Shown piece after piece: positions 21,642 through 34,226 of a stretch of DNA of 64,000 nt. This stretch comes from Exophiala sp. HKRS030 (Eukaryota > Ascomycota > Eurotiomycetes > Chaetothyriales > Herpotrichiellaceae), in contig JAHWDD010000035.1 of the NCBI GenBank assembly GCA_023897205.1, positions 187,175 to 251,174 of the forward strand, in the 5' to 3' direction. Position numbers and translations under genes: made by a program. Numbering within the stretch: position 1 is the stretch's first letter; each line of letters begins with the position of its first letter. The notes under the pieces are model-generated. The model ran no database searches, was not told where the DNA came from, and was given only the letters and a program-made list of their open reading frames with translations.

Positions 21642-22248
21642 GGTGGTTGCAGAAGTACTGGCTGTCAAATATCCACTTGGACCCGTGTTGGACTTGATCG
21701 GACTTGCCTCTCGCCTTCATGACCATCGATTGATCTTGATTGGGTCTTTGATAATTTCCAGTTAAATACTCAACGGTGGTATTTGTTCTCGTGAACATCG
21801 TCGGTTTTCCTGGCATTGCTTTTCGGCATCTCACTACCGGTCGGTGCGGTCTCGAGGAGTAAAAATGGCCACTCTTGAAAAGGCACTGCCTCGGCAATAG
21901 CCTGTCCAATACAATCGAGCGCGATCTACACGGCGCAACAGATCATGGTGTAATATTAGATTTCTATCTTGAGACTGCCACTTAACCGAAACAGTGCCAT
22001 CCTTCGCAGACAATCCTCAAAGTCCCGGTTGCCGAGCGGGGAGCACTAACCGCGTGAAAGATCGACCCTCTCCTCTTCATCGAATGTGCTTGTTCCCGTT
22101 CCTATTGTACAGTACTGCTAACAGACACCATTCGAAGTTAGCAAATCTTGTTATGCGTACTGAGAGGATCACTCATGCGTGCAGTAAATAGTGTTTCGAC
22201 TAACAAAGATGCACAAGGCTCTGCTTCGGTCGGATTGGGAATATGACG
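21642..22248. other. Intergenic, nothing recognised
   Basis: Upstream of the channel gene; contains only short motif-free frames. Confidence 0.5.
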
Positions 22249-22575
22249 TCAGCGAGGGCAGCTAACCTTCGAACTTGCTGGCGCAACGGATTTCTCTTGT
22301 AAGAGCATGCTCAGCTCTCTCTGTTGTTGTCGGGTTTTGGCACGCAACTCTTGAACTCCCATCTTCAACTGTTTTGCATCGCGCAAAAGAAGGGCGATCT
22401 CACTGTCGAGCTGACTGGATATGAACCGTTAGATTGTGGAGAGAATGAGATAGGAGGCGCCTGACTGGAATCTTTGGACACACTGAGGACATTGCGAACG
22501 CTGGTCTTGAGCCAGTTCGCTACCCAGAGAAGGCTGGGCGTCGCCTAATGCATCCCCATGCTCACTAAATGCCAT
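22249..22575 (-). CDS. Small coiled-coil protein, putative
   Basis: Exons 22575-22484 and 22414-22249 join across a 69-base intron (GTGTGT, CTAAC branch, ATCCAG) in agreeing phase and give 85 residues. The second exon is a charged helix with leucines at coiled-coil spacing (LDSEIALLLRDAKQLKMG, ELRAKTRQQQRELSMLLQE). No family was recognised. Branch site, phase and the amphipathic helix argue for a real small gene; its size and isolation argue against. Confidence 0.4.
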
Positions 22576-24333
22576 TGAACGACACAAGCACCTGTCAAGC
22601 CCGTCAAATATAGCTGTCAAATGAGATTCCCTCAAAGCAGCACCGCGGAGCAGAGTAAATTACGGGTTGGACATAGTCAGCGATCTAATCAACCGAGTCA
22701 TATCAGGGCGATACAGTCCCATCATATCCAAAAAGCTTCCGGGATGGGGGACCCTTGGCTTCAGTAGCCGTGGCACGCTATGGAGAAGAAAATTTCGTTC
22801 TCTGAAGCTGACATTAGGCATTTCACTACGACCGATGGTGTGGGTCTTCAGGAGTGCGAGCTTTATTGCGGGGAGCTCCATGATTACATTAGTATGAACT
22901 TTGAGGTTAGGGCAATTGTGTGGAACTGACAGATTTCCGCCGCATACACTCAAATTTAATGTCTAGCTTGTTCCGATTCTAGTTTGACTAGCAATCTCGT
23001 AACGGCAATGTGTCCAGACTAGCGACATCTTAGAGTAGTCAAAATTCTGTCCATTAGAAGCTTTGCAAATACATATGAGATACTTGTCCCCGACGAACAA
23101 ATTCTCTGCTTTTCCATTGGAAATCGCGAATCATCGATGTGATACCTTGAAAACCTTGGAATTGCAAATCAGTATAAAAAGGAATATCGCGCCTTTACAA
23201 CAAACTTAGTTTAGGGAAATAAACTGTGTCCTACCGCACCTTAAATCTTACGAAATCCTAATATTGCAGCTTAATGGGCCAGTGTTGACCTGTGATGACT
23301 AATCACCCAACTGTTGACCGAACTATCGACTGGTCTATGCGGATATTCGATATATTGACACGCACTCAACTAGTGCACTCGACTATTGCTTTTCTGATAC
23401 AACATGAGAGGTTTTCTCTTGTTCACACTCATTTATATAGCGAGGAAGAATCCTCATAGACCCATAGAGCAGACAGACAATCATTCATTCCATTTGCGCG
23501 TGTTGACGTTCATTCCGAGACGCCCGCAAAGTTGACAGCCAGATATACTGCACAGCTCCTCTACATCTCTCATGGGGCAACTTCACCAACAAGTTTTCTG
23601 TCAAACAGTACTCGATGACCTGCGAGCAACAAGGACTTCCAATGGGGTGATGCTCTGGTGTTGGCTCAGTGATTGTAATAGTTGCGGACCTTGAAATAGC
23701 AGTCCCATTGCCGAACCCAGAGCTCGCGCTCATCCGGAGTGAGTCTCGCGGATGAGAGCGGTCGTGTATACAGCGCGAAGCTGGATTTTCCTAGCCAGGG
23801 TATTCGGAAATGATGTTGTGCCTCGATCTACAAAGACCCAGACGTCGTTTAAGCACAATGCATTGCCTGATTTCTCGGCAAAAAGTTTTCCTGGCCGATA
23901 CGCGGCTTTTGGTTTGTTTGAAATGCCGACCTTGTCACCGTTTGTCTGGTCTGTAGGAATAATCCATGTCTAACTGATGATCCAGGGTATCCTTTAAACG
24001 GCTTCGGTAAGCCACCACCGCTGCTAATTCTGGTACGACCGTAGCTTAAAATAGCTCTTGAATCGTCTGATAACTCTCTAGTAGCATAGATCGTTAGTAC
24101 AAATCCTATACTTAGCAGCGAAACCAAGCTGTCCAAGACTGCAGCCTGAGATGCGGCTACACCACGATCCCCTGCTCCTGGAGCTATATTCGCAGTCTAT
24201 TGCAGCAGGCTGCAACATTAGGCAGCTTAGAGACGCCGTACCTTGCAACACAGTTCAGAAGAGCTGATTCTATCGCAGATTCTCTTGGCCAGGATCCGCC
24301 GGATGAAGGATACCGTTTCTCACTTAGTTTGCG
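22576..24333. other. Gene-poor stretch, 1.8 kb
   Basis: Motif-free short frames only. The part around 22930-23460 looks richer in A and T than its flanks by eye. No transposon ends recognised. Confidence 0.45.
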
Positions 24334-25260
24334 ATGGCCCAGCGCCGAGCTCGCGTCAGTTTCACGCATATCTTCCTGGCTGGCCTGGTAGCCACTACTG
24401 GTGCAGCATTTCCCGATCGCGATGGCTCTGCAAAACCAATCAGCAGCTCGGCTGCCGACTTGGCTGCCCGTGAGATGTCGCTGCCAGACAAAATGACCTT
24501 TGCGTTCATGGCAAGTGGTGTGAGCGGTGGTGGAGTGGTTGACTTGACGTGGGCAAGCGATTTCTCACCCACCATCGTTTCCACCGCTTTGGATGGGACT
24601 GCAAACTCAAATAACCTCGTAACCATCACGAAGACGATCACAGTACTAGCCACAGACTCACGGGGCACTATTATCGAGCCAGATCATCCAGACGTTACCC
24701 CAGCGCCAGTTTCGGATGTTTACACTCGCACAGTGACGGTGACTGTGACTACGAGGAAAAATGCGGATTCGTCGGCCACGGACGTTGCAGGCATCTCCAG
24801 TTCGCTGTTGGACCCCTTTCTTACAACCAGGACGCTCACCACGATTGTCACAGCCAACGCCTCTGCGTCAGTGATCAGCTATCCCTCGTCCATTCAGCCA
24901 ACAATCCCGTTGTTGACAGGTTCGCAGATTCCGTTAGCCTCAAATGCGTGTGGGCTTGCTAATTCAACAGCGTATTGGGCGGGAACAGGCACTAACTTGA
25001 GTCGTGGCTGGGCCACCGGGGCATGTTCATCATGGTGGGCTCGCGACAACGGCACCTATTTAGCCACAGCCAAATGGACACCGGTGACCCGAACCTACGT
25101 TACTTATGTCTGGAACACTCCCACCGCTGCTCCTGTCGCTTCAATGTTTCTCTCCAGCGCCCCGCGCTCGGTCCCTAATGATCTAATATGGCTCTTTGCT
25201 CTTTTCCAAACTCTCGCTCCAATGCTTTTGTCATACTTGACCATTTGTGTGTCGACGTGA
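24334..25260 (+). CDS. Secreted Ser/Thr-rich cell-surface protein, probably GPI-anchored
   Basis: Single exon, 308 residues. A basic start followed by a hydrophobic stretch (IFLAGLVATTGAA, residues about 13-25) is a signal peptide. The mature part is rich in Thr, Ser and Val with runs such as RTVTVTVTT and several Asn-X-Ser/Thr sites, typical of glycosylated wall proteins. Near the end lie ACGLANSTAYW and ACSSWW, with paired cysteines. The last 25 residues (LIWLFALFQTLAPMLLSYL) are hydrophobic, as in a GPI-attachment signal. No enzymatic domain is recognised; a structural or adhesive wall role is inferred from composition. Confidence 0.65.
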   Translation: MAQRRARVSFTHIFLAGLVATTGAAFPDRDGSAKPISSSAADLAAREMSLPDKMTFAFMASGVSGGGVVDLTWASDFSPTIVSTALDGTANSNNLVTITKTITVLATDSRGTIIEPDHPDVTPAPVSDVYTRTVTVTVTTRKNADSSATDVAGISSSLLDPFLTTRTLTTIVTANASASVISYPSSIQPTIPLLTGSQIPLASNACGLANSTAYWAGTGTNLSRGWATGACSSWWARDNGTYLATAKWTPVTRTYVTYVWNTPTAAPVASMFLSSAPRSVPNDLIWLFALFQTLAPMLLSYLTICVST

Positions 25261-28200
25261 TTACCACCTTGCTTGAGAGTTCCTGTAGGACACCTGCCAA
25301 GCAAGCATTCTGAGAATTGCAGGTTATAGTATGGTCTTGCCTGAGCTTCTGCATCGAAAAATTAGAAGACGATAACCGAGATCGAAATCGACACTTGTCG
25401 TGGACGAGTGGGAACGATGTTTCGCGCCTTTGGGTTTGGCTAGGATGTCCCTGCAGGATCCAAAACGTGGTTCGGGGCGCAGGGTCCAGCCTAAGCTCTG
25501 ATGTTTGAGGGTGAGAAACGTGTTGTTCTCTGTTTGGTCCATCTTGTCCGCTTTTATTTTGGCTTGCTCGTAATCCAAATTAGTTCGTTCAGCACTGGTA
25601 GTAGATTTTCGGATAATGTTGCAGCTTGAAGTTTAAATCAACATCCTCATAGTCCTTAAGCGTTCACGGTAAGCGGGGTACGAACCTCCCAAATTATAAG
25701 TATCCGGGTGCTATTCAGCTTTTATTATGGCGCACCCAGTTTGTTGATACTTCGAGATGAAATTCTCTTCTGCACCTCCAGAACTCCTGACGAGCATCTT
25801 GCAACCTTTTAGTGAAGCATTTAATATTGAAAGGCATGACTTTGCCCGCTGCGCTGTTATGGAAAGACCACCTATCTGGCATCAGATCATTTCATGTCGT
25901 ACAATTTTCGAGTGCGGCAGTGGCGGCCTTTATTTTCTTGCATAGTACGGTCGCTGAAAATGTGTGGTAGTCCGTTCCGTCCCGAGGCAACAGGCGACCC
26001 CGACTTGGGCTGCGTAAGAAAGTGGCTCCAACTCGGTTTAGGGGTTGAGTGCAAGCGCACAGATCACGAGCTTAACGTTGCAAACGTGTATAAGTACTTA
26101 AGGTGAAAAAGTACTTGCATTTTCCTTTCGATTTCACTCGCGAGGCCACTCTGGCGAGAGCACTCGCAACGGTCAGCCGAAGCATCGAACAGAAGTCCCT
26201 GAAGAGCAGGTGACATAAACTCTCAGCTCTAGAGACACAAGACTTTACAAGCCCAATCCGGCTCGCTTCGGCGCCTGCAACGAACTCTAAACTTCGCTAT
26301 CTACAGCAGACACCACCGTCGCACGTTATTTGTGGTGCAGAACACCACGTTTGTCACGCATTTTAAGTTGACATCGATGTTCAACAGGGTCGAAGCGCCA
26401 CATTGAGAAACGTTCCGGTCAACCTTTCGATATAATCTACGATGTGCTACTCTCAAAATGTGCTACAGGTACAGTTAATGGCGAAGGACGCATCCGGCGC
26501 TCTTGGCGCCTACGAGAATGAACTGGTTCCGAGTTTAAGATATGGGTCTTTGAGTCGAATTGGATTGAGGCGGTGCCCTAGCGTACAGCCAGTTCGGGGA
26601 GGAGAGGGATGGATTTCCTAGCTCCTTGCAGTGGATTCACCTACAACGTATTCCGTACTGAACACCCAGGATGATTGTTCTCAAATCTAATCTTTTATGG
26701 AGATCTGGGCTCGGCACTGCCAATAGTGCACAGATGGCGCTCGCCAATTGCCGAGCGGAACGTCGGCATTGTCCAGCCGAACGTTAGGAGCGCTTGCGAC
26801 ACCGGCTCAAGCTCCACAACCGTGCCACTTCGCAGAGCCACTCTTGCAAATCACAGCAAAGAGGACTAAGGGCACGTCTGAAAGAGGATACAGTAAGTCT
26901 GGCCTTTTTTTGCTAGTACTTGCATTCTGAACGACTGCAGCCGGATCTGACTTGTGAAGCGTTAACGAGGACTCCACCTGAATCGCGTACAACAGCTGCA
27001 ATAGGCATCTTTAACACCGCTCTACAGTATTCAACACAGCGTACCCTGGAGACTATGTTAGAGTAGATGATCGACTCGAGGCACATACAGCAACTTTCCA
27101 GTCTAATGATATGCTAGCAAGCGCTGACATAGACCGGCTCACAGGCGGCGCAGTCTTGCAAACAGTGGGGGAGTCACAGTGGGAGAGTCGGCTGCCACCA
27201 TTATCCCGTGATCCAACCCCAATGCGCAGAGGTGGAACTGTCTCCTGCCATCCCTGTCTGTTCAAGCGAGCTATCCTGCAACAGACCACATTCCATGTCG
27301 GTGCTGATACACAATCGACGCGGATGAATCTCGAGAACGATGACGGAAACTAGCGACACCCTTCCCTACAGCAACGAAGCGGTAACGGCCACCACCTTGG
27401 TGAGCGGGACTTTCAGAGCTTCAAGACGCAGTAATTTTCCGTGAGGCTGCTCCTTGAGCTAAAGACTCAGTTTTGTGGTCTGGTCGCAAATCAGGGCAAC
27501 TCAAAACCCTCTCGAAAATGAACCGGCAGGAGTTCGTCCACGACTTCTTGCCACAAAATTTTCGGCTGCTAAAACTAAGACCTACTCAAAGTATGAGCCC
27601 CACCATCTAAGATTGCGGCAAGAACCACATAGGCTGAGAGCGGGAGACCGGAGCAGCTCGACACGGCGCCGTGTGCTACGCTTGACTTACTGTACCTGCG
27701 CACACTCTGAGTGCCCCGAATTCTTTTAGCTGTTGGCCCTTCACCCACAAGATCAGCCGGCAAGTGGTATCACTACGAGCGTATGAAGGAGTTCTTGGAT
27801 CGAGCGAAGACGGACGAACACGTCATTCGCGCTTGAGCAGGAAGTCTGTATTTCCAGGTGCAGAATCCTGCTGCAACTGATCTCTAAGGGACTACAGGGA
27901 TACTGTGGAGATCGCCAAAGAGTGTACCAGTCGCGTCATTGCCAAGAAAGCCGTTAACCAAGGGCGATATTTGTGACTGGAAGCTTCTGCATGACACAAT
28001 CTATGATCTGCCGACCTGTGGCGGCTCCCGGATTTGCAAACCCCCACGCCTGTCCAAGTGGCCATGGGACGCCGAAGCTGCTAATTCTAGCTCGGTTATC
28101 TCCATTACACCAAAGCTTACCCTTCCGTTCGATCTTCGCGCGGCATTCTTTCACCTCGAAATCAATAATGTGTTCAGAGAATCGAATTCTGCTCAGGACT

Positions 28201-28811
28201 CATTCTGGTTGATACCCTCTCTATGCTCACTTTTATCCTCATAGAGGTGGGTGTCAAGCGATCAAAGCGACGCTCATGTGCCGCACAGTGTAACTATTCC
28301 TCGATAAAACTTTCTGGATGCTGGCGCCACTTGGCATCTCACACGAATCGGAACATGCGCATGATTCTCCAGGTGGACTCGGCCTGTGCTAGTCGGGAGA
28401 ATTTGGCGAGCGGCCGGCTGCAGCTAAAGAACCGATCGCAGTAATGTCTACACTAGTAGTCTTGTGAAGCGTTCCCTTCCAAAAAGACAATCGCGAAGAC
28501 GGGCCTTCCTTTCATGGAACGTGTCTGTGAGGAAGCGGCATCGTGGTGGAGATGGACATCAGTTGAGTCTCCATCTAGGGCATGCTGGGTGCTTGACAAA
28601 GCCCATTGGCAGAAACTTCCATGCTGGAATAATGTACAGTGGCAGTCAATTCTCTCTTGTTTCGACCAGCCTCATAATCAAATGTGGGGTCGACATTTCG
28701 TCCAGGATCCTTCTTCGGAGTAGACTGCTGTTTCTTGCTACCAGCCCATAATGCAAGTCATATTATAAAATTCTCTTCCTGCTCTAGTAACAGGAATGTT
28801 CCGCATCACCT
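25261..28811. other. Gene-poor stretch, 3.5 kb
   Basis: The longest frames are about 100 codons on either strand without recognisable domains or consistent splice partners. No terminal repeats, tRNA or rRNA were seen. It may be decayed sequence; I cannot assign it. Confidence 0.45.
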
Positions 28812-29252
28812 TTGCCCTCCATGTCGGCCCAAGATTTCGACGGAGACTTCTCCTCAGACGCCCATGACAACAGTGTCCGTCCGGAGGTGCACGACCTTTC
28901 TTCGGAGCCGTACAGCGATTGGAACCATTCCCACCCGGTCGTCTTTGACGATCCAGCCACGCGAGAGCGCGATTACCAAGCCTACCAGGATATCGAGATG
29001 GGGTATCCGTACTTCTCAAGTGAGAATGCAACATTTATGCCCTCATCCTCAGCAGTTCAGTATCAAGCGTGGGATTGGCAACTGCCATCCGAGTCAGCGG
29101 AACCACCGTGTTCTAGCATGAGGACTGAATATGCCCTTCAGAATATCTTGCGCCATGGCCATAGTATTCATGGTTCTTTAATAACCAAATTGCTTTTTGG
29201 GACCCAGGCTTGTCTACTAGTTGTAACTGCAGTCGCTGAGCCACGAGGATGA
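28812..29252 (+). CDS. Hypothetical protein, low-complexity acidic/aromatic
   Basis: An open frame of 146 codons starting MPSMSAQDFDGDFSSD. The first 100 residues are acidic and rich in Ser, Tyr and Trp (DIEMGYPYFSSENATF, QYQAWDWQLP), unlike a random frame; the last 40 are hydrophobic and less convincing and may be intron read-through. No family recognised. Either the first exon of an unresolved gene or a short protein. Confidence 0.35.
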   Translation: MPSMSAQDFDGDFSSDAHDNSVRPEVHDLSSEPYSDWNHSHPVVFDDPATRERDYQAYQDIEMGYPYFSSENATFMPSSSAVQYQAWDWQLPSESAEPPCSSMRTEYALQNILRHGHSIHGSLITKLLFGTQACLLVVTAVAEPRG

Positions 29253-30482
29253 CTTTGTGAAGACAGCACGTAAAGTCCGCCATAGGTAAAGGTGGTGCTC
29301 GTAAATGGCAGTGCGTTGACAAGAACGGAGCACTCTACCATAAAGCTCGACATATAATTGGGTGCATTCAGCAACACTACGCAGCTTATTGCTCTTTCCC
29401 TTCAGCTACATATAGGCAGTTCTAGACAAGCCTGGGCGATCACAATGTATCAAATACAACCTCAACAGATCATACCACCGCCTCTAAGAATTCGCTTAGC
29501 GGAAAAGGCTTGGACCAATATGCGTTTTGTGAGCGATGACTTCGTTTTTGACTGGGCAGGTATTCCTTGTCACCACCGTCACCACTATCCTCTCGCCACG
29601 CACAGTCATCTCTCTGCCTAGCGGGCGGGAAACTTCAACGACATGTGAGCTCTCCAGCTCGCACCAGACAGTTTTCCGAGGGTAGTAGCCTCTAGCAATT
29701 GCTCGGAGCAGATTAACCATTGGTCGAAGGTTGAATGGCACTTCCAGATGTACTGGAAATTTGTCACTATGACGGTCAAACCTGGAGAAGATCCGGCGGT
29801 TCTCAAAGTAGGCATAATCGTTAATGATGCGCGCTCGATCACGTCCCAGCTCGCACAGGGGCTCCACTGTGAAAGAAGGATGATACAGATATGTGCGAAA
29901 TCGGTGACCTATTTAATCGCGCAGAGAACTCTAGGACTTGTGGACTGAGCCACTTCGCGACGGATCTTTTCTCGTTTTGGTTAAAAAATCACGAAAATAG
30001 TGTCCAATTGTCGTAGAGCGCGGTGGGGATCATGTAAGTTATAACAACTTCATTACTTCGAATGCTCTGCCATTTGATCCCATAATTTCCAGCTTATATT
30101 GAACCTACACGGAGAGTTTTATCAACGCATCCACACAATTTTTCCGCTAATCATATAAACCCCTCCCGGTGGCCCGTCATTGTAGTCTCATGTGCGAGAA
30201 AATCCAACCTAACGTCCCTACCTCCAAAGCTAAGGACCTCTCGGAGTGTGCTGGGCTGAAGAGGAAAACCGTTGTCGAATCAACCTAGCTTTAATGTGAG
30301 CCTCGTGTTCGTGTTGTGAGCCTAGGTGTATAAATATTGCAAGAGATCGACCTCGCGCAATGCCATCTTCGTTAACAGCGTCGTCTCACTGATATGGCTA
30401 TGCGGAGCTGTACCCACGTCGATCCATGCTGCCATTTTGAGAAGCTATTCTGTTCTCGTTTCGGCTCCGCGGTATTTGTCCC
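29253..30482. other. Gene-poor stretch, 1.2 kb
   Basis: Short motif-free frames. Positions 30000-30200 look AT-rich by eye. Nothing else recognised. Confidence 0.45.
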
Positions 30483-32027
30483 TCAGATGCTGGTATAAAA
30501 GATCCCAACGGCGTGTGGTAATCGCTTCTCGAACCGCATCGGCATAGAAATAGTCATTTTCTTCGTCTGATCCCCATATCTCCTCAACTTGTTCCGTACA
30601 AGAGGCCGTGGCGGCGGCCGGAGCACCAATGCCGATGTCGTCGGCCTTGGGGCTTCAACTTTGACTTCGGCAAAGGCACAGTATTCTGGATCAATTTCGG
30701 TAGGAGTCAAGACGGCATAATCCTCACGAATGGTGCAGTCTTCCGCTGTCGGCATGTCGAGACATAGGTCCGCGGAAGGCTGTTCAAGGGCGAGGCCGTC
30801 ATCCGGCAGAGGTTGGCCCGGATATGTGTCTCCAAGGGTGACGTCTATGGCAACGCGTTCTTCGGCAGTCAGCTCGTCCCTGGGTGTGTCGGTGACACCA
30901 GTAGCCACCAAATCGTGGTCGGCGGCATAACCAGGTGCGTCGTCTTTCGGAAGGCTCTCGTCGCCTGCAGCGGCCGAGCCTTGCAACATCATCAGCCCTG
31001 ACAAAGCCTTGTCTCCGACGGAGAAATGGCTCAGCAAGGCTTGTCTCATCAGTTCCCGGCTGTGGAGACATTGGGCGCAATCCTCCCAGAGCCATTTGCC
31101 GTCATATTTCTGGAGATGTCGATTCTGATCCGGGCACCGCTCGGCCTGACTTTCAGCCAGTTCCATCATGATGCAATCGGACGGAATTTGACAGAGCGTC
31201 TCTTTCAAGATCTTCCGCATCTTTTTCTTCGTCTTGCTCCCACGGGGGCGTGATTTGGGAGCTGCGACGGCGTGACTAAGCGCGTCTTCACCAAAGTCTG
31301 GCCAGATGTCTGTGAATACCACCGACATCATGGCTCGACCAGTCGTCATCATCCGGTCTCGTTCCAGGTGACATTTGCGACAGTTTCGCCAGGGGCCGCT
31401 TCCTTTTAGAGATGTCAGGTGCTTCTGCCTATTTTCACATGGTGTCTCATCGACCGTTGCTGAATTTGGCTTATTGTCGAGCCGCAGAACGCGTGACATC
31501 CTGTCCTTTCTGATGCAGTTTACTAGAGAGGTGAGGAGATCCGCTACCAAGCGAGGTGGTTTCCGCTGCAAGGCTCCAGGTTGGACGGTGAGTCCACGAT
31601 TTCCATGTTCTCATCGAGGGCCTCTCCAACCGTCTTCCTGAAATAGTCCCGGTACCAGACCTCGTCGTCTGGTAATCCGCCATAGACATGACGCGCCACA
31701 GCCAATGCCTCCCAGTAAGAATCCTTCCTAATTCCATTGATATTCTGGATGGTGTGGTTGACAAGCCGATCAAACTTTGTACTTTCGAGCGAAACAATAA
31801 AGCTTTGCGTGCGTCTCCAATTCCGATATACCAGAAATCTCTGCAGCGGACGCGGGCGAGGAGGGATCACAGTCTGTGTATTGCCCAGTGTAGAAGAACT
31901 TTAGTGCCAGTCCGAAGGTGGTCTCGTCGACATCAGGTATGTTGGCATGCCTTGATGTCTCGTAGAAGTCATTGTAATTCCGGGTGACAGAAGATTGCTC
32001 GAAGATTGCCTCATGGACGTAAAACAT
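30483..32027 (-). CDS. BTB/POZ-domain protein with two C-H-C-C motifs; frame broken
   Basis: The minus strand reads TVTVIVGTDNNKKMFYVHEAIF, IPDVDETTFGLALKFFYTG and KLYCFARKYKV: a BTB/POZ domain. The domain end (LVNHTIQNINGIRKDSYWEA, ARHVYGGLPDDEVWYRDYF) continues one frame over; a single extra base in the TTT at 31772-31774 explains it. The original frame resumes at about 31570 (PPRLVADLLTSLVNC), through either a second indel or a 65-base intron with a poor donor. The 250-residue carboxyl part holds two similar units, C-(x)n-R-x-HL-...-G-x2-W-x2-C-x2-C-x6-M, then an acidic segment and a basic end. No initiator exists in the first frame upstream of 32027 except by splicing, so the 5-prime exon is unresolved. 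Fungal BTB proteins often act as adaptors or regulators; the role here is unknown. Confidence 0.65.
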
Positions 32028-32100
32028 TTTCTTATTATTGTCAGTCCCGACTATGACCGTGACTGTGGGTGTGACGAAAGGACTGGAACGATTGAAATAG

Positions 32101-33670
32101 TCAGTCTCTCCACACCAATGAAATAGAATGTTAAAATGCTGTAGACTGACTCTATCCAGAGTACACGGGGTTCATTTTTTTCCTTCCCTGCGCCTCGTAT
32201 TGCGAAGGGAATATCTGGCCTTATCGTTAGTCACGATAGATGTAGAGACAGGCATGCAAAGTCCTTGCCTTGCTCATTTACATCATCGTCACATTGAAGA
32301 TTAGACTTTTTCGCCTCCATCAACGCCCTCTTTGCTTTTTTACCCATTGGATCTGTGTATACCGAGACCACACGACTCCGGCTGTTGTTATCGAGGTTGA
32401 ATCGCATGAAATTCCAAGGATGAGTGCAGTTCTTTAAGCGGACAGACAGGTACCTTACCTATGCTGTTGGCCAGACTGACAGCAACGCATGGCGGGGCAC
32501 CATTGAGTCCAGCATCCTCTGGTGTCTTTGTTGGAGCCACGCTATTGAGCAATGCAGAGCCCTCAAGCCGCACAGCGAACACTGCAGCACCTACAAATAT
32601 GTGGTCGACCGTCAAATGCAATCAATAGTGCCTGGCCACGATCGCTACTCATTGGCAGCCTTCACTTCTTTCGCGACGCTATTGCAGACGGAAGCGCTGG
32701 CCCGCCGCCAGGCATTGCACCCCTAGCCAATGAACCCGGGCGCCCAACACGCCCGCAGACTTGGCAGCAGCATGACCCGAAATGTGGCACTGGTGTTTGT
32801 GTATATCACGTGACAAAGAGTCACTCTCTCAGGATTTAGATTCTAGAACTGTCTGTGGGTCTAGGGTGCATTCGCTGCCACCACGTCTACAAAGTGTGCC
32901 CCGATCGCACAAATCCTGTACTGTACCCTGGAAGGACTGCGCTGTCAGTTGCTATAGCATTGTGAGTAGAATGCACAAACTTATTACATGATCAATGGCG
33001 CTGATAGCCCAGTGAAAAACCATTTCAAATGACAACGAAGCTAAGGGTAATCGAATGTCATGGATGTTGTGGATCCGAGCGATATGGAGTATAACTGGAC
33101 ACCAAGAAATGACGATCTTAACCATAATAGACACAATGTGCCCACAAAGTGGATTGCTCTTCAAATCCCACAAAGAAACTGCGGCAGTTAGATAGGACAC
33201 CGTTTTCGCACATTGTAGTACGATTCCAGAAGCTCCGAAGAACAAAGGAAACAGCTTTCAAGATGCATCATCATGCGATAGACGTGAGAGTGTTCATACA
33301 TCGTCAGAGGTCGAGAGACTTGTATCTCCTTTGCAAAGCGAACGCGACGATACTGTATGTCGGTCCGCCAGCGTGGTGAGATTGAATTGCTTGCCGAATT
33401 TCCATTTTCTGCCGCAGTATTGCCAGACTTTATTCGGGACGATTGGAGACTGCCATGACCTTTTGAACGAGGCACATGCTTTCATGGACTCTTGCACACC
33501 TGTTTTGACATTCACACAGATTAGCCTGGCACGCCAGCGATTATAGGTGATGGATGTTGGGGAGACGACTTGGACGCATGACAATTCGCTTGCAAGTGAT
33601 GACTTCGCATTTGAAAGAGCCGCCCGGCAATTGCGAAACGGCCTGAACGACGATATGGTAGTCTCTTTTT
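32101..33670. other. Gene-poor stretch, 1.6 kb
   Basis: May hold the unresolved first exon of the BTB gene near 32100-32200 (a HFNILFHWCGETDYFNR reading is open there on the minus strand). Otherwise nothing recognised. Confidence 0.4.
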
Positions 33671-34075
33671 GTGAAACCGAGTTATCGAAACCCGAAGGAT
33701 AACGCCACTGGGAAGGAAACCCTCAGCACTGTTGCTCAAACCGGATCAACAACCCAAGCAGAGCCTCGTTCCGGGTTATCAAGTATATTTACCGTGCAGA
33801 TTCCCAGAATAGCACTGTGGGGTACTTCACTATACCACGGTTTCGGCATAGACATGCCGACAACATTGACAGGATTATGCCAGTACCTGGGTCCACAGGA
33901 CAGGCTTGAATCACGGTGTGAATACGTTTGTCTGCTCTGCGAAGCCGGAACTGTCCATATCACCCCCACTACCGCGGCAAATGGTTTGGCTGATACTATC
34001 TCTAAAGCTTTGGGCTCGTTTCACAAAATAGAAGCACGAAAGAGAGGACGAGGTGCGGACCGACACCTAGAATAG
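33671..34075 (+). CDS. Hypothetical open frame
   Basis: 134 codons with mixed composition, including a Cys-containing CEYVCLLCEAGTVHITP stretch and a basic end. No family, signal or splice support. Kept only because it is the longest clean frame between the BTB gene and the acidic protein; it may not be expressed. Confidence 0.22.
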   Translation: MKPSYRNPKDNATGKETLSTVAQTGSTTQAEPRSGLSSIFTVQIPRIALWGTSLYHGFGIDMPTTLTGLCQYLGPQDRLESRCEYVCLLCEAGTVHITPTTAANGLADTISKALGSFHKIEARKRGRGADRHLE

Positions 34076-34226
34076 CACGCCCAGTATTAATGACCAGGGA
34101 TGATCCGGTGCACTGGCTAATGACTTACACAATGATAGGTACATCTATATTTGCAATAATTTTCATTGGCCTGGTTTCGTCTCATCAAAAAATCATTCCA
34201 GTTGCCCTGTCAAAGACTCTTTTGAC

